DNA of 64,000 bases, taken from Cryptomeria japonica (Eukaryota > Streptophyta > Pinopsida > Cupressales > Cupressaceae). Within the stretch, counting starts at the first letter, position 1. Each line of letters starts with the position of its first letter. The notes under the pieces were generated by a model that ran no database searches, had not been told where the DNA came from, and worked only from the letters and a program-made list of their open reading frames with translations. The stretch spans positions 264,168,925 through 264,232,924 of the forward strand of contig NC_081415.1 of NCBI RefSeq assembly GCF_030272615.1, given 5' to 3'. This document shows positions 12,445 to 23,325 of this stretch, piece after piece. Position numbers and translations under genes: made by a program.

Positions 12445-13020
12445 TAAGGCAGACAATTGTCTTCTCCTATTTTGCCAAAGATAAGAGATGAAAACCTGTA
12501 CATCTTCCTCTAGCCTCACAGCATTGCAACAAAATGAACTGATAGATGGCCAGGAGAAATTTGGAACTTTTAAATGCTTGACATGCCTTATTTTTCATGA
12601 AAGCTAAGGCTCGGCTTACACGCGCACCAACTCAAAATTCTATAGCGATCAACCTCCATGAATGAGAGGAGCCATCATTCCCACTTTCCAAATAAACTAC
12701 TTGGCTGATCTGGCGTTCCTAGGGAATAGTTCTTTAGGAAAAATCTTTCTTTAATCGAGAGGATCAGTTAGGAATAATGACCGCATGAGCTGAAACAGGC
12801 TGGCGGAGCTTTCGCATTTAGGGGCGATGTACCAGGAAGTACATATGGCTCCTTGTTTCCATCCATTCCTCTTTTTGAGGTGATCGACGAGACGTTGATA
12901 TCTTGGAAATAATCCCATTCATGTGATGTGAATTAATAGAGGTGTGACAGGGGCATTGAAGTGGGAAAAGGGGAAGCTCAAGTTGCCGATTGCTTACCTT
13001 TCAAGATTTTTGCTATAAAT
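12445..13020. promoter_or_regulatory. Spacer between two divergent extra frames of T
   Basis: This 576-bp stretch separates the start of the minus-strand frame (12444) from the plus-strand frame (13021). It has no coding signal of its own. The plus-strand sequence GCTATAAATA at 13011-13020 is a good TATA-box match, though it abuts the first ATG. If it is used, translation would more likely start at the in-frame ATG at 13081. No clear TATA was seen for the other direction. Confidence 0.4.
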
Positions 13021-13845
13021 ATGTCTTTTTAGACATTCTTTTATCACAAATCGAGCTATAATGATGGAGTTTCTAAAGAAATGGATACTCTAGTTCGACT
13101 CATCAGCAGAAAGGCACAAGTCGCTTTCCTGGGGAATATTTCAGACTGGAGGCTGCAAGGGATGACGTGAAGAAAGAATCCGATAATAATTGCTGCCATC
13201 AAATGGATACTCGGGGAAGATTTCATTGACAATCTAGACCATTACCGGGTGAATATGGATATTTGCTCATGCTTCGTGCCTTCTCTGCTGGATTGTGGCC
13301 AATCTGGGCTACTAACAACATAGCTAACTCAAGCTCTCTTTCCTTTAGACTACTTGGGAGGTCTTGAAGATGTAGTCGTGTATTATGTACCTTTCCTGGG
13401 ACTCCCTATGGCGTCTGACCTAGAGCGCTTCATTTTACAGAATGAAGAAGTGAAGTGGCATCCACTCGTTAATGGCCTAAAAACCATGTCATTGTCTTCC
13501 CATAGATACCGCGTTGAGCTAGCTATTGATTTTCTCCTACGAGAACATATGATGGTCCCCATTTCAGAGGGCATGGACTAGTATACTGGATTCAGGGACT
13601 ATATCTTCCCAAGAGTCCTGGTACCAGATCAGCCTCCTAACCTGGTGGTTATGTTCATGCACGGGGGGTCTAGGACTTCTTCTGATTTGGAATGGTTAGG
13701 AGAAGAAGGGGACTCTGACACTGAGGAGGACACTGAGGAGGAAGATACTGAAGCTAGCCTCTAAAAGGAGTTGGCAAAGCATGACTTGCGCTTAAAACTG
13801 CAAGATGTAAACAAGAAAGAGGCTGAGGGCCTGCACATTTTGTAA
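13021..13845 (+). pseudogene. Antisense extra frame of T, 274 codons, unrecognised
   Basis: This plus-strand frame runs against the element. It is open for 275 triplets except for five in-frame stops (TAG, TGA, TAG, TAG, TAA), the first at codon 4. Visible text is typical of a folded protein: LVRLISRKAQVAFLGN, then DFIDNLDHYRVNMD, then PLDYLGG and PFLGLPMASDLERF. It ends in an acidic tail of Asp/Thr/Glu repeats near 13720-13750. Antisense frames between integrase and 3' LTR are known in plant Tat elements, so its place is credible. No function can be assigned. ATG 13021 or 13081 may be the start. Confidence 0.55.
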
Positions 13846-14000
13846 AAATATACGAGAAAGACTTAATATACTGATTTTACTTTTCTTTTTATCTAGTCTA
13901 TCTATCCTTTTGCTTGCTAAGCTGGAAATAATTAAAATAAATACACACCACACATATGCACATAGTATACATTATTTACATGGAAAGGGGGAAGGGCCTC

Positions 14001-15080
14001 TTAATAGTAAAGCTTAAGATGAAAACCATTGACCGGGATGGAGAAGGAGTCTCCATTCATATCCTCTAACTCAAAAGCATTGAAACCCTTACATCCTATG
14101 ATGCAGAAAGGACCTTCCCATAGGCAGTCGAACTTGGTGTGTTGACCTGGTTTCACCATTCTCTCGTTGTACTTCAGAACGAGATCTTCGGGGGCGAACA
14201 TCACATTGGAACTCTTTTTACTATCGAACCACCTTTTTATGACTTCTTTCTTGTCTTGAAGGGTTGTGAAGGCGACCTCCCTTGCTTCTTCTAACTCCAT
14301 AATCTCCACTAGTCTTATGGCCATTAGGCCACTTTCGGCAATATCCATAGATTTTAGCAACTGTAATGCGGGAATTTCTAGTGACAAAGGAAAAAATGCA
14401 TCTTTCCCATATACCAGCTTGTGCGGAGAGATTTTGAGAAGCTGCTTGGCTGTTATGCGGTCGGCCCATAATACACTCCTTACGTGATGGTGCCACTCCC
14501 TTTTATATTCCATGCCTATCCTCTTGATAAGTCAGATCAGGTTCTTGTTAGTAGATTCTACCAGATCGTTCCCTTGGAGGTAGTAGTTAGAAGAGGTTTT
14601 GAGATAAATACCTCTGCTAAGAGTGAACTGTGTGATTCGTGAGCCTGTGAAGGCATGCTCATTATCTGATATAACAATTTTTGGAGGGCTGTACCGACAA
14701 GTCAGTTCTTCTAGGAAAGCTAGCACTTCATTTTCAGATGAATTCCGCAGGGGAACAACTTCAGACCATCTGGTGAAATAGTCAGTGGCGGTCAGGATCC
14801 ATTTATGTCCGGCTGAACTTGGAGGGTTGATCATCTTGACAAAATCAAGGCCCCATTGAGCAAAGGGCTCCTCCATTGACACAGGCTTGAGCGGCATGGC
14901 CGCTTTTGTACCCCTCCCCATATAATATTGACATTCTTTACATCCTCTTACCAGAGCATGTACATCTTTGAACATAGATGGCCAAAAGTATCCGGCTTGA
15001 GTAATTTTGATCGTGGTTGTAGGTGTGGAGAAATGGCCTCCTGAGGGGCCGTAGTGAAATTCTTGGAGGATTTTATCAGC
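14001..15080 (-). pseudogene. Element T integrase
   Basis: The N-terminal HHCC finger is visible (EFHYG, GGHF, GCKEC) near 15060-14930. The catalytic core has GLDFVK (Asp), VISDNEHAF (Asp) and NDLVESTNK (Glu), so all three DDE residues are kept. The C-terminal part (KFDCLWEGPFCI to PVNGFHLKLYY) is the usual SH3-like end seen in Tat and Athila integrases. Only two or three stops interrupt it. It would insert the cDNA. Confidence 0.88.
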
Positions 15081-15861
15081 CTAGCCTCGGTCCACACATT
15101 GAATTAGAACTCCATCAAAATTTCTTTTAAAAATAATTTCATTTATGAAGCAAAAACCATTGTTTTGAAGTCGATAGAATCTCCTCTTGGCCGAGGGGAG
15201 ATTTTCGGGAAAGGTCCCTGTCTTAATAAAGTTTTTTCTTTTGTCAATCCAACTTTCACTGGGGGTGTCGGACATAAACATAACCTTTTCCTCTGAGGTG
15301 GCTTCGAGACCACGGGGTTCACTGTCCTGCACTATATACTTGCATAAACCTCTCCGACGGACCAGCTTTGTGGGCTTGATGTCAACATCGTATTCCAAGA
15401 TCTTGGTGATCCAATTTGCTCTTTTTTCTATGATGTCGCCCTTCATGATGTACTCTCTTACTACGGGATGAGCCACATACACTGTGGTCTTGTTACAGGA
15501 AATGAAATGTCTAAGGCTTGTTTTTCTACAAAGTTATAGCGGAGCTCATAATCCTTGAGGGTTTTTGAATGGAAAGCTATAGGATGGTCTCCTCCCTTTT
15601 GGATGTCCTTTTGAGTTAGCACCACGATGACGCTATGCTAACCAGAATAGACATACATGATGAAATGCTTTGACATGTCTGGGTTAGATAATACTGGTGC
15701 TGAACAAATGGCATGTTTATTTGGTTGAAGGCATTTTTGGCTTCAACGGTCCATTTAAAATGTATATATTTCTTAAGCATGAGAGTGATAGGTCTTATTA
15801 TCTCAGCAAAGTCAGAGATGAAGCGACTAACAAAATTTACCTTTCCCAAGAAGGATTGCAC
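15081..15861 (-). pseudogene. Element T gypsy-type RNase H, catalytically degenerate
   Basis: The RT thumb (SFLGKVNFVSRFI) leads into text typical of Tat RNase H (HPIAFHSKTLKDYELRY, NFVEKQAL, then VAHPVVREYIMKGD and WITKILEYDVDIKP). The first catalytic position, normally in TDAS, reads YVYSG. The region where the last Asp is expected reads RRRGLCKYI. Loss of catalysis in this domain fits the presence of a second RNase H upstream. One frameshift and several stops are present. Confidence 0.8.
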
Positions 15862-16925
15862 TCCCTTTTTGTTGACCGAAGGGGAAGCTCTTTAATAGCC
15901 TTGACCCAGTCTAGATCAATAGAGATGCCTTCTTTAGAAACTATATGCCCCAGCAGCTTCCCCTGGGAACCCCCAAAATACATTTTTTGGGGTTCAAAGA
16001 GATCCCAAATTCAAGACATTTTTGCAGGACTAACTCAAGATGATCAAAATGATCCTCTCGGTGTTTGGAGAACATGGTTAGGTCATCTAAATATATCAAG
16101 ATAATATTATTTATTATCTCTTTGAAAGCCAAATCCATGGCCCTTTGGAAAGTGGCCCCAGCATTTGACAAGCCAAAAGGCATCTTTTGATATGCAAATG
16201 TTCTCCATTTTGTGGTGAAATCGGTCTTGTGTTGATCCTCCAATTTGACACTTACCTAATTGTATCCTGAGAAACCATCGAGCATAGAGAACATCTCTGA
16301 TCCAACTATAGTGCTTAATAACTACTCCATTGACGGCAAAGGATAGTGATCTTTGAGCGATGTTCGATTTAGGTCCCGAAAGTTGACACAGTCAAATATC
16401 TCCATTCTTTTTCCTCACAGGGACCAAATTTGACACCCATGTACTGTGCTTTATAGGGTAAATAATCCTTGACTCAATCAGTTTTTTCAACTCCTGAGCC
16501 ATGAGAGACTCAATCTTGGGATTAACTAGTCTCTATTTTTGTCAGACTAGCTTAGCTCCATTTGTGAGCTCGATGGTGTGTTGAATGATGCTAGGATCGT
16601 AACCTTTTAAATCATCATAAGACCAAGCCATGATGCCTTCATACTCATCACAGTATCGGGCCAATTTCTCCCTATCCTCGGAGGAAACACCTTTGCCTAG
16701 TTTGACGATCCTTCTGCTTCCGACTAACATTTCAGCGTAATCTCCTTTGTCTACTGTGAGTTTCCGCTTATCCTTCTTGATGTCCTCATGATCGAACAAA
16801 TTCTCTAAGGTGATCAAACCATTAGGGAGCTTGTTGGATCTTAACTGAATAATTTGGTCTCTGTAAGCCTCTTTAACCCTGGGTTGTAGGTGATCAGCAA
16901 ACTCACCCGAGCTTTGAATAAACAA
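15862..16925 (-). pseudogene. Element T reverse transcriptase
   Basis: A leader region (16925-16542) precedes the RT fingers (YPIKHSTWVSNLVPVRKKNG). The frame then shifts. FAYQKMPFGLSNAGATFQRAM and the catalytic IYLDDLTMFS box are readable at about 16200-16000. The LDD is the gypsy form of the YXDD box. Stops and at least two frameshifts make it inactive. Confidence 0.87.
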
Positions 16926-17034
16926 AGCAATCTATTCATCACTTTCGAAAACCTGCCAATATGTATCATTATGAGGAACAACCAGACGGACCACCATGTT
17001 GACTGCTGGATGGCCAACTAAGAGGTTTACAGTT

Positions 17035-17435
17035 GGATCAAAATGAGCTCCTATGGTCGCCATGTGATCTACTTAAGTATTTAGTGTCTAGGAAATACTG
17101 GTGATATTGAAAGCATCAAAACTTTCTATTAAATCCCATACCCTAGAGCGGTAGGACCTCATATGGACATGTTTGGCACTGGATATCCCTCGAACCTGGT
17201 GTACTACTAATTCGGAATCACCAAAGACTTTAAGCTTCTTGATGCCCATTTTTTCTGCCATGTTCAGACCTTGAATTAGTCCTTCGTACTCTGCTTCATT
17301 ATTTGAACATGCGAACTGCAGTCGGAAAGACCTTCGTATTTGATTGCCTTCAGGAGGGGTGAAACAAATTCCAACTCCAGAGCCCATTTTGCATTTGGCA
17401 CTGTCGAAGTGTAGGGTCCATAGTGTCGAAGACAG
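17035..17435 (-). pseudogene. Second RNase H of T (plant archaeal-type), placed before RT
   Basis: The text WTLHFDSAK, NNEAEYEGL, VFGDSELVVHQVRG and VDHMATIGA gives the four acidic residues (D, E, D, D) of a ribonuclease HI fold of the RVT_3/archaeal type known from Tat elements. All four are kept although stops flank the domain and one or two fall just before the last Asp. It lies between the protease part and the RT, whereas in well-known Tat elements I recall it near the RT-RNase H/integrase side. Confidence 0.8.
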
Positions 17436-18143
17436 CTAATCTTTGGAGAGCAGATCTTTAGTGAGTTTTGGGATCAGCCAATCCTCTTCAAAAATGCAAT
17501 AAGTTCCTAGGCTGGTGGCATGGTAATTAGAGAAGGGATTAGACTCTATGAACTCATTTAGGAAAGCTTCTTGTTCGGGTGGGATTTCCCTGGTTATTTC
17601 TTCATCTTCTAAGAGTTCTACCACCTTCCACTCATCATGGGTTATAGAGGTGTGGGTAGGCTCGAAATTGATCAAGGCTTGGTTAGCTATATGCTCAGTG
17701 TGAAGGGGTTCCGAAAGGATCTTCATCTTGGCGCCATGTCGAGTACGAAGAATCAAGTGGGACCAATCTAGGGACATATATCCTCCTATTTTAGCGGTGA
17801 AGTCTTGGGACAGACAGAGCCCAAAGATAGGAGGGATGTCAATGACCACTACTTCTTAGGATACTGTTATACTCGGACATGCAAATAAGGTCAAAGGGAG
17901 GCTTTTGATGAGACCTATCATCTGGACTTTATTTCCATCAAGCTGCATTACACCCTTGCTTAAGGGGTCATACTTAATGTTTAATACTTCAGCAATTTGC
18001 TTGGGCATGACCATAGTACTAGCACCAGAATCTATCATGGAGTTACGTAAAAGCTTATTTCTGACTATAAGGGTAAGGTAAAAAGGATTTGGCTTAGGTT
18101 TGCCTTCTCCTTGTGCAGTGGAGGGGGAGCCTTCATTCGTCAA
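17436..18143 (-). pseudogene. Element T protease and linker
   Basis: RNSMIDSGASTMVMP carries the retropepsin D-S-G-A motif near 18040. VMQLDGNKV and LFACPSITV follow as in plant gypsy proteases. A linker (17849-17436) rich in acidic residues leads to the RNase H domain. A stop separates the two parts but the frame is the same, and this frame continues into the RT leader. Confidence 0.8.
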
Positions 18144-18149
18144 AGCGAT

Positions 18150-19945
18150 AGGGGAATGTGTCTTGCTAACTGCTGGGTGGCGATCTGTTCCATTCGTCTG
18201 AGAGGGTAGTGGAGCTCGTGCCTATATCCTTTTGATCATGAGACAATGTCTCCCTTAACTGGCTCTTCTGTTCTGGGATACTCAGGAGATCCCATAGAGA
18301 GACATGAGCTAGAGCTTTCTTCAACTACTCTACTATGTCCAGCGCTAGGGGTGTGCAAGCCTTTGGCTCTTTTGGTTTGTAAGGGATGAAATCCTTCCTG
18401 GGATAGGCGGAACTGATGACTAGTGGTTCCAGGGGCCTCACGGGTACTGACCTTATATTGTCGATGTCTTCACTGATCAAATGTCTTTTAGAGTGAAGGT
18501 TGTAGTCTGAATGTACCATAGGGGCTCCATCTTTCAGATTTACTCCATCGATAGTTAACAATGTATCATCATCCTCCATCCAGGAAAAAAGTGCATGATT
18601 AGGGGTGATTTCCGCTTCTTGTTGTAACGACATTCCTTGCATCTAGGAAACAAAAGCCACATTATCCATGTCTGGGGATGTGTATGCAGATTCATCCGCT
18701 ATTATACCTAAGTTCCTTTGTTCCGTGACCTTTTGCTGCAAATTCCCCCTTGGGCAATTCCTCGGAGCATGAGCATTGTTGCATGGAAAACACCAAGAAT
18801 TGGTATCATCCGCCAAATTATTCTGACCTATAGTCAATTCTCTACCACCGTTTGGGTGGATGGCCTGCAATGGATTAGGGACGGGGACTATTTGGCCATT
18901 TGGTGGGGGATTGTTCTCAGCTCGATAATCTGGATGTTGATAGGGAGGTCAGTTTCCTTGAAAGTTTTTCTGAAAAGGAGGCTTGGTGGGAGAGACTTGG
19001 GCCCTTTTTAGGTTGACAATTTCATTAGAGAAGGATCTTAAGAGGTTCTTCATATCATTGACCTCAACGGTCAGAGAGGTAGCTTGGGGAGTAGTTTGAG
19101 GAGTAGGGAATGAATATATAGATTGTGGAGCAGAGGTGCTTGGGGCGGCTTCCTCTATTACTTGGGTAGATATTTCAGGGAACACTGGCATTGTAGGGCG
19201 AGGTGCAAGCTTTCCAGCATCGATAAGGTTATTTTCAACCTGAACTGCTAAGTCAAATGCTTATGAAAGAGTATTACCCCCTAGAGCTTTAATCATTACT
19301 GATATATCAAAATTGAAAGCTTTGAGATAAAATACGAAGGCCATATCTACCAGCGGGCGGGCAGGCGGACAATGGTATCCTTTGCCAGGTTCATTGGAAT
19401 CTCAGGTTGAAATCAGTTAATGCCTCCATAGGAGCTCTTTTGATTGTAATGAGTTGGTGCATTAGGGATGATCTATTAGCTTTGTTTGAGAGTCTTTGAA
19501 AGAAGTAGTCTCCCAACTGATCCTAGTCCCCTATAGTACTAGGGCTTAGAGATCTAAACCAATCCAGAGCTTTTCCTTTGAAAGATGCTATGAGCAACTA
19601 CAAAGTTACATTCTGCTCGGTGATGCCATGTATAGTACAAACCGTAGCCATGTCCTGCAGATGCTCCCCAGGGGTTTTATGACATTCTCTCGTGAATTTG
19701 CAAACTGCCTTTAGCATGGCTGCCGGAATGGCTCCCCAATCTACGGGTGGAACTGGAGGAATGAGAGGGCTACCATTGTCCCATGTCACAAAATTTATGG
19801 GAGGGACTTAAGCCATTGCAGCATTTATGATAGGGGGGAGACTCTGCGGAGATATGACTAAGGCAGAATGGACAGTTACCAATGGAGGGAAAAGAAGATG
19901 GGGATGTAGGGTTGTTTGACTCCTAGTAACGGGCCTCTGACTCAT
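18150..19945 (-). pseudogene. Element T gag
   Basis: An ATG at 19945 opens a frame through MTWDNGSPLIPP and the gag core (FTRECHKTPGEHLQDM, then KGKALDWFRSLSPS in a shifted frame, about 19700-19400). A Pro/Ser/Thr linker follows. A zinc knuckle CFPCNNAHAPRNC (C-X2-C-X3-H-X4-C) lies near 18780. The frame then runs to about 18325. One frameshift lies between 19500 and 19200, and the protease is in yet another frame. Confidence 0.8.
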
Positions 19946-19991
19946 AAATTAGCTGGTATGCGGGTTTTACCCTTTTTCTTTTAATATATCT

Positions 19992-20009
19992 GTCCCACTG
20001 GGCATGCCA
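19992..20009 (-). promoter_or_regulatory. Possible primer-binding site of T
   Basis: On the minus strand TGGCATGCCCAGTGGGAC lies 10 nt inside the 5' LTR end. The TGG start and the GTGGGAC tail look like a PBS, but the spacing is longer than usual and I cannot name the tRNA. Confidence 0.4.
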
Positions 20010-20019
20010 GAAAAAGAAC

Positions 20020-21073
20020 TGTTGACTATAAATTTTACTTTGGGGACAAACAACCTTATGGGAAATTCAGTGTTGGGGGACCAGATTGCGCAAGGGACAT
20101 TGAATGACCTCTGGGATTGAGAAGCTGGCTCTTCCTTGGGTTTTGAGGAAAGGGAAAGAAAACAAATACCTTTTCAAAATGAGACACTAAAACACTTAGG
20201 TGATGCGCCAGATCATTAAGAGACAATGAACTAACAGAAATCAAGAAATATGTGTAACTTCTGCAAGCTCATTCAGCAATCCATAAATCCAAGTCAAGGA
20301 CGTAATCAAAACTACAACCCAATTTGCTTGAAAACATAGAGGAAACATTCATCACGCATTCACTAGATAACAAGTATGGAAAACATAGTTTAATCAATGA
20401 AGTCTTAGATGAAATACTCCCAAAGTTTATCAGAAATTTTAACAACAATAGCATAGAAAACACTATTAACAGTAAGCCAAGAGAGACATCATAAAGGTCG
20501 CAGGCACAATCTGAATAATCTTCTTATAGCAAGACCAACATAGTTTTTTAAGGCTGGAAACAAAAGAAAACTCCTAATTCGCAAATTAGACTGTTTTTCT
20601 AAAAATCCTTCTTCTTCTCCCCTTTTTTCTTTCTTCTTTGGGTGGCAAAGATCACTGCCTTTAAATAAGGCACTGCCCCTACAAATAGCCTCCCAAAATG
20701 CCAAAATAGTACAACCCTCCTCGAACAAAAAACATAGTGTGTCACTATGCAGTCTGCACCTAGCAAAACAAACCCTGCAACACGACCTTCTACCCGCAAC
20801 AGAGTGGCAGTTACCAAGAACTGAAAAGATTCTGCCAGAAGAGAACGGTCTATGGGCAAGGGCACAACCACCAGAAACCGTTCGCAAACTATGCCAATGA
20901 GTGGGCCCACCAAGAAAGACAGTTAGTAATCATTGCCATTTGTCACCCTCGCGCTACTTCAAAAACTGGGTACCAAAGATGGAACGAGGGAGCAACGTCG
21001 AGCCACCAAGTGTCCCGCGCGTTCTGCCCTGCTGGCAAAAGGCAATCACAATCGGGGAAGATAAAGGTGAATA
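20020..21073 (-). repeat. 5' LTR of element T
   Basis: Same sequence as 7205-8281 with scattered substitutions. Its outer terminus reads TA instead of CA. It is followed by the target duplication GTAAT and the resumed H integrase. Confidence 0.9.
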
Positions 21074-21078
21074 GTAAT

Positions 21079-21648
21079 GGTCAAGCTGGGGCATCTAATA
21101 AAACAATTCTTAAAATCCTAAAAAAGATAGTCGACGATGCTGGCCACAATTGGCATATCCAACTTAATCCCGCACTTTGGGCTTACCGCACAAGCATCCA
21201 CACACTTATGGGAGCTACACCCTATTCATTTGTATATGGCGCTGAAGCTATCTTTCCTATCAAGGTCGAATTACCCTCTTTATGAGTCTCTTTACAAAAC
21301 ATTATCAGTGATGAAGACTACAGGATCTCTCGCTTACAAGAACTAGAATTATTGGATGAATGAAGACAAATTGCTTTTAATCATCTCAAGGTTTATCAAC
21401 AATGAATGAGTCACAGCTGCAATCATAAAGTCAAGCCTCATACATTTAAGGTGGGTGACTTAGTTCTTAAAGAAAATCCTAAGAATCAGCAAGACACAGA
21501 GAAGAAGGGCATGTTTGAACCAAATTGGCTTGGTCCTTACTTCATCATAGCAGCCTATGGATCTAGTGCATATCTACTTTCAACTCCAGATGCAAAACCT
21601 TTGGAGGATCCTATCAACAGCATGCACCTTCATAGGTTTTACACATAG
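21079..21648 (+). pseudogene. Element H integrase, C-terminal part
   Basis: The frame resumes right after T. The third catalytic position, expected as GQAEASNK, reads GQAGASNK (Glu to Gly). AYRTSIHTLMGATPYSFVYG and the C-terminal domain (VGDLVLKENP, PNWLGPYFI, DPINSMHLHRFY) follow, ending at a TAG at 21648. The style of this end is that of the Ogre/Tat/Athila branch. A few stops interrupt it. Confidence 0.85.
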
Positions 21649-23186
21649 CTCTTCAGAGTATCCCAATTCAAAAATACAAAAAAATTATAAAACATTAAAA
21701 ATCGTTACTTGGTGAAAACTTGGCAAACAGGTGTCTTGTGACACAAAAAAAATTGAAAAACAGAAAAACATTTCGTCCAATGGTGAAAACCACTTCGGTG
21801 ACACCCTGGGCAAGTACCATGGTGAAAACTGGGTCACTAGCACTATGTGTAGAGACATTGCTCCTCCCTCCTTCAGGATTCCATTTCATCCTTTCACTTT
21901 GCACACACTCACAACCTATTCATCCACAATAAACTTTGCACATTCCCATCATGGCTTGTTATTGATTTACCTAAGATTGGTTCACCATTCATAATAATTC
22001 CTCCTTTTCACAACCTTTCCATCTATAATAAATCAGTTCCTATCTGTGGCTAAGGCAAATCCTACGTCTAGTGATGGGTGTGGAACTAAGAGCATCAAAT
22101 GCTTCAAGGAGTATTGTTTCTTCCAATTTTCTTTAGTCTATCCACGCATAATCCACAATACAGCAACATTTGCATCACCAATCTGCAATAAAGTTTCGTC
22201 TTCTTCGTAACAAAGTATCAGTTTCATGGATTCAGTCAATTTCAGATGAGATACAATAACAACAATGGGCTTCAACAAATCAAATCTTTCAATAGACTCA
22301 AACAACATTATGGTTCAGTGCTATCTATCCTTTTAGTGAAAGTAAACATTGTGACCACAATCAAACAGACTTATACAAGTGACAAGAGACACTAAACTTG
22401 AGGAATACAGTGGATGTTGGTGTCGAGTCTTGGTTTTCTTTTGATTTTAATTTTATGGTGACATGTCTTTTAGCTTTTCCAGGATGTCTTTGACTAGAGA
22501 TTCTATCTCCAGAATGTCTTTGACTAGAAAGGCGAGGATGGGGTATCGTCACCCATTTTCTTTGTTGTCTGTGGATTGTCTCTTAGTAATGATATGACTT
22601 GTCCAAGGATATGAGGACACTGTGAGTCTAGTGTGAACTAGGGAATTCCTTGTTTGTGACTATCTTATCTCCATGCAAACGGGTACAATGACTTTCTGGG
22701 TCAAACATATGCCTCGATTGTCATAACCTACTTGCCATAATAAAGCTCAATGATGATAACACACAAGAAGCTCTTTCACTTTCATATCTTCTATGTTTCA
22801 TCCCCCTTTCTTGATTGACTTCCATCATCCTTCCCAAGTCTGTGAAGCCTACTATCAGATGACTAAGTATAATGACACACCAAAAATATTTGCATTTCAT
22901 GTAGTTGCACTTGCATTATCACGTATTAAGCATTTCATACATACATATAGATATCAGCATCACATCCTGCACACAACACAGGTTAGCAAATTTTACATTT
23001 TCATCATGTAAATAATTGTTTGCATTATCATATTCATCTGCATTTCATACATCCATAATTGCATATGCATAACATATTAAAAACATAAAAGAACAAAAAT
23101 ATGGCATTTCATCATGTACATATTTGCATCCATATCATAAGCATCACATAGGTACACATACATATAGTTGCTACAAAGATGAATCA

Positions 23187-23217
<31 letters not shown>

Positions 23218-23325
23218 AGTGTCATGATACAATGATGTCAAAATCATATGGCTACAATCACCCGAAGGTGTCTACATCATAATACAAAATGGTACAAAAA
23301 CTGATACATAGGGAGCCCTCTAAGG
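21649..23325. other. Non-coding spacer of H between integrase and antisense PMD gene
   Basis: No domain is readable on either strand. It is A/T-rich with 'cattatca' and 'catttcata' type text near 22,900-23,180. The two flanking coding regions converge on it tail to tail. Confidence 0.5.
23191..23217. repeat. (AT)n microsatellite
   Basis: Uninterrupted AT dinucleotides for about 27 bp. Confidence 0.95.

Larger units (their letters stand above)
7205..21073 (-). mobile_element. Element T: Tat-like Ty3/gypsy retrotransposon with extra genes, complete but decayed
   Basis: Two LTRs (7205-8281 and 20020-21073) flank 11.7 kb. The target duplication is GTAAC (7200-7204) and GTAAT (21074-21078), one C/T change apart. 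The right terminal CA has become TA. Order on the minus strand is gag, protease, plant archaeal-type RNase H, RT, gypsy RNase H, integrase, then an antisense frame and a long sense frame. It interrupts the integrase of H between the PQGN and GQA residues. In a hand comparison of the first 310 bp of the LTRs I counted about 18 differences, so it is not young. Confidence 0.9.
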
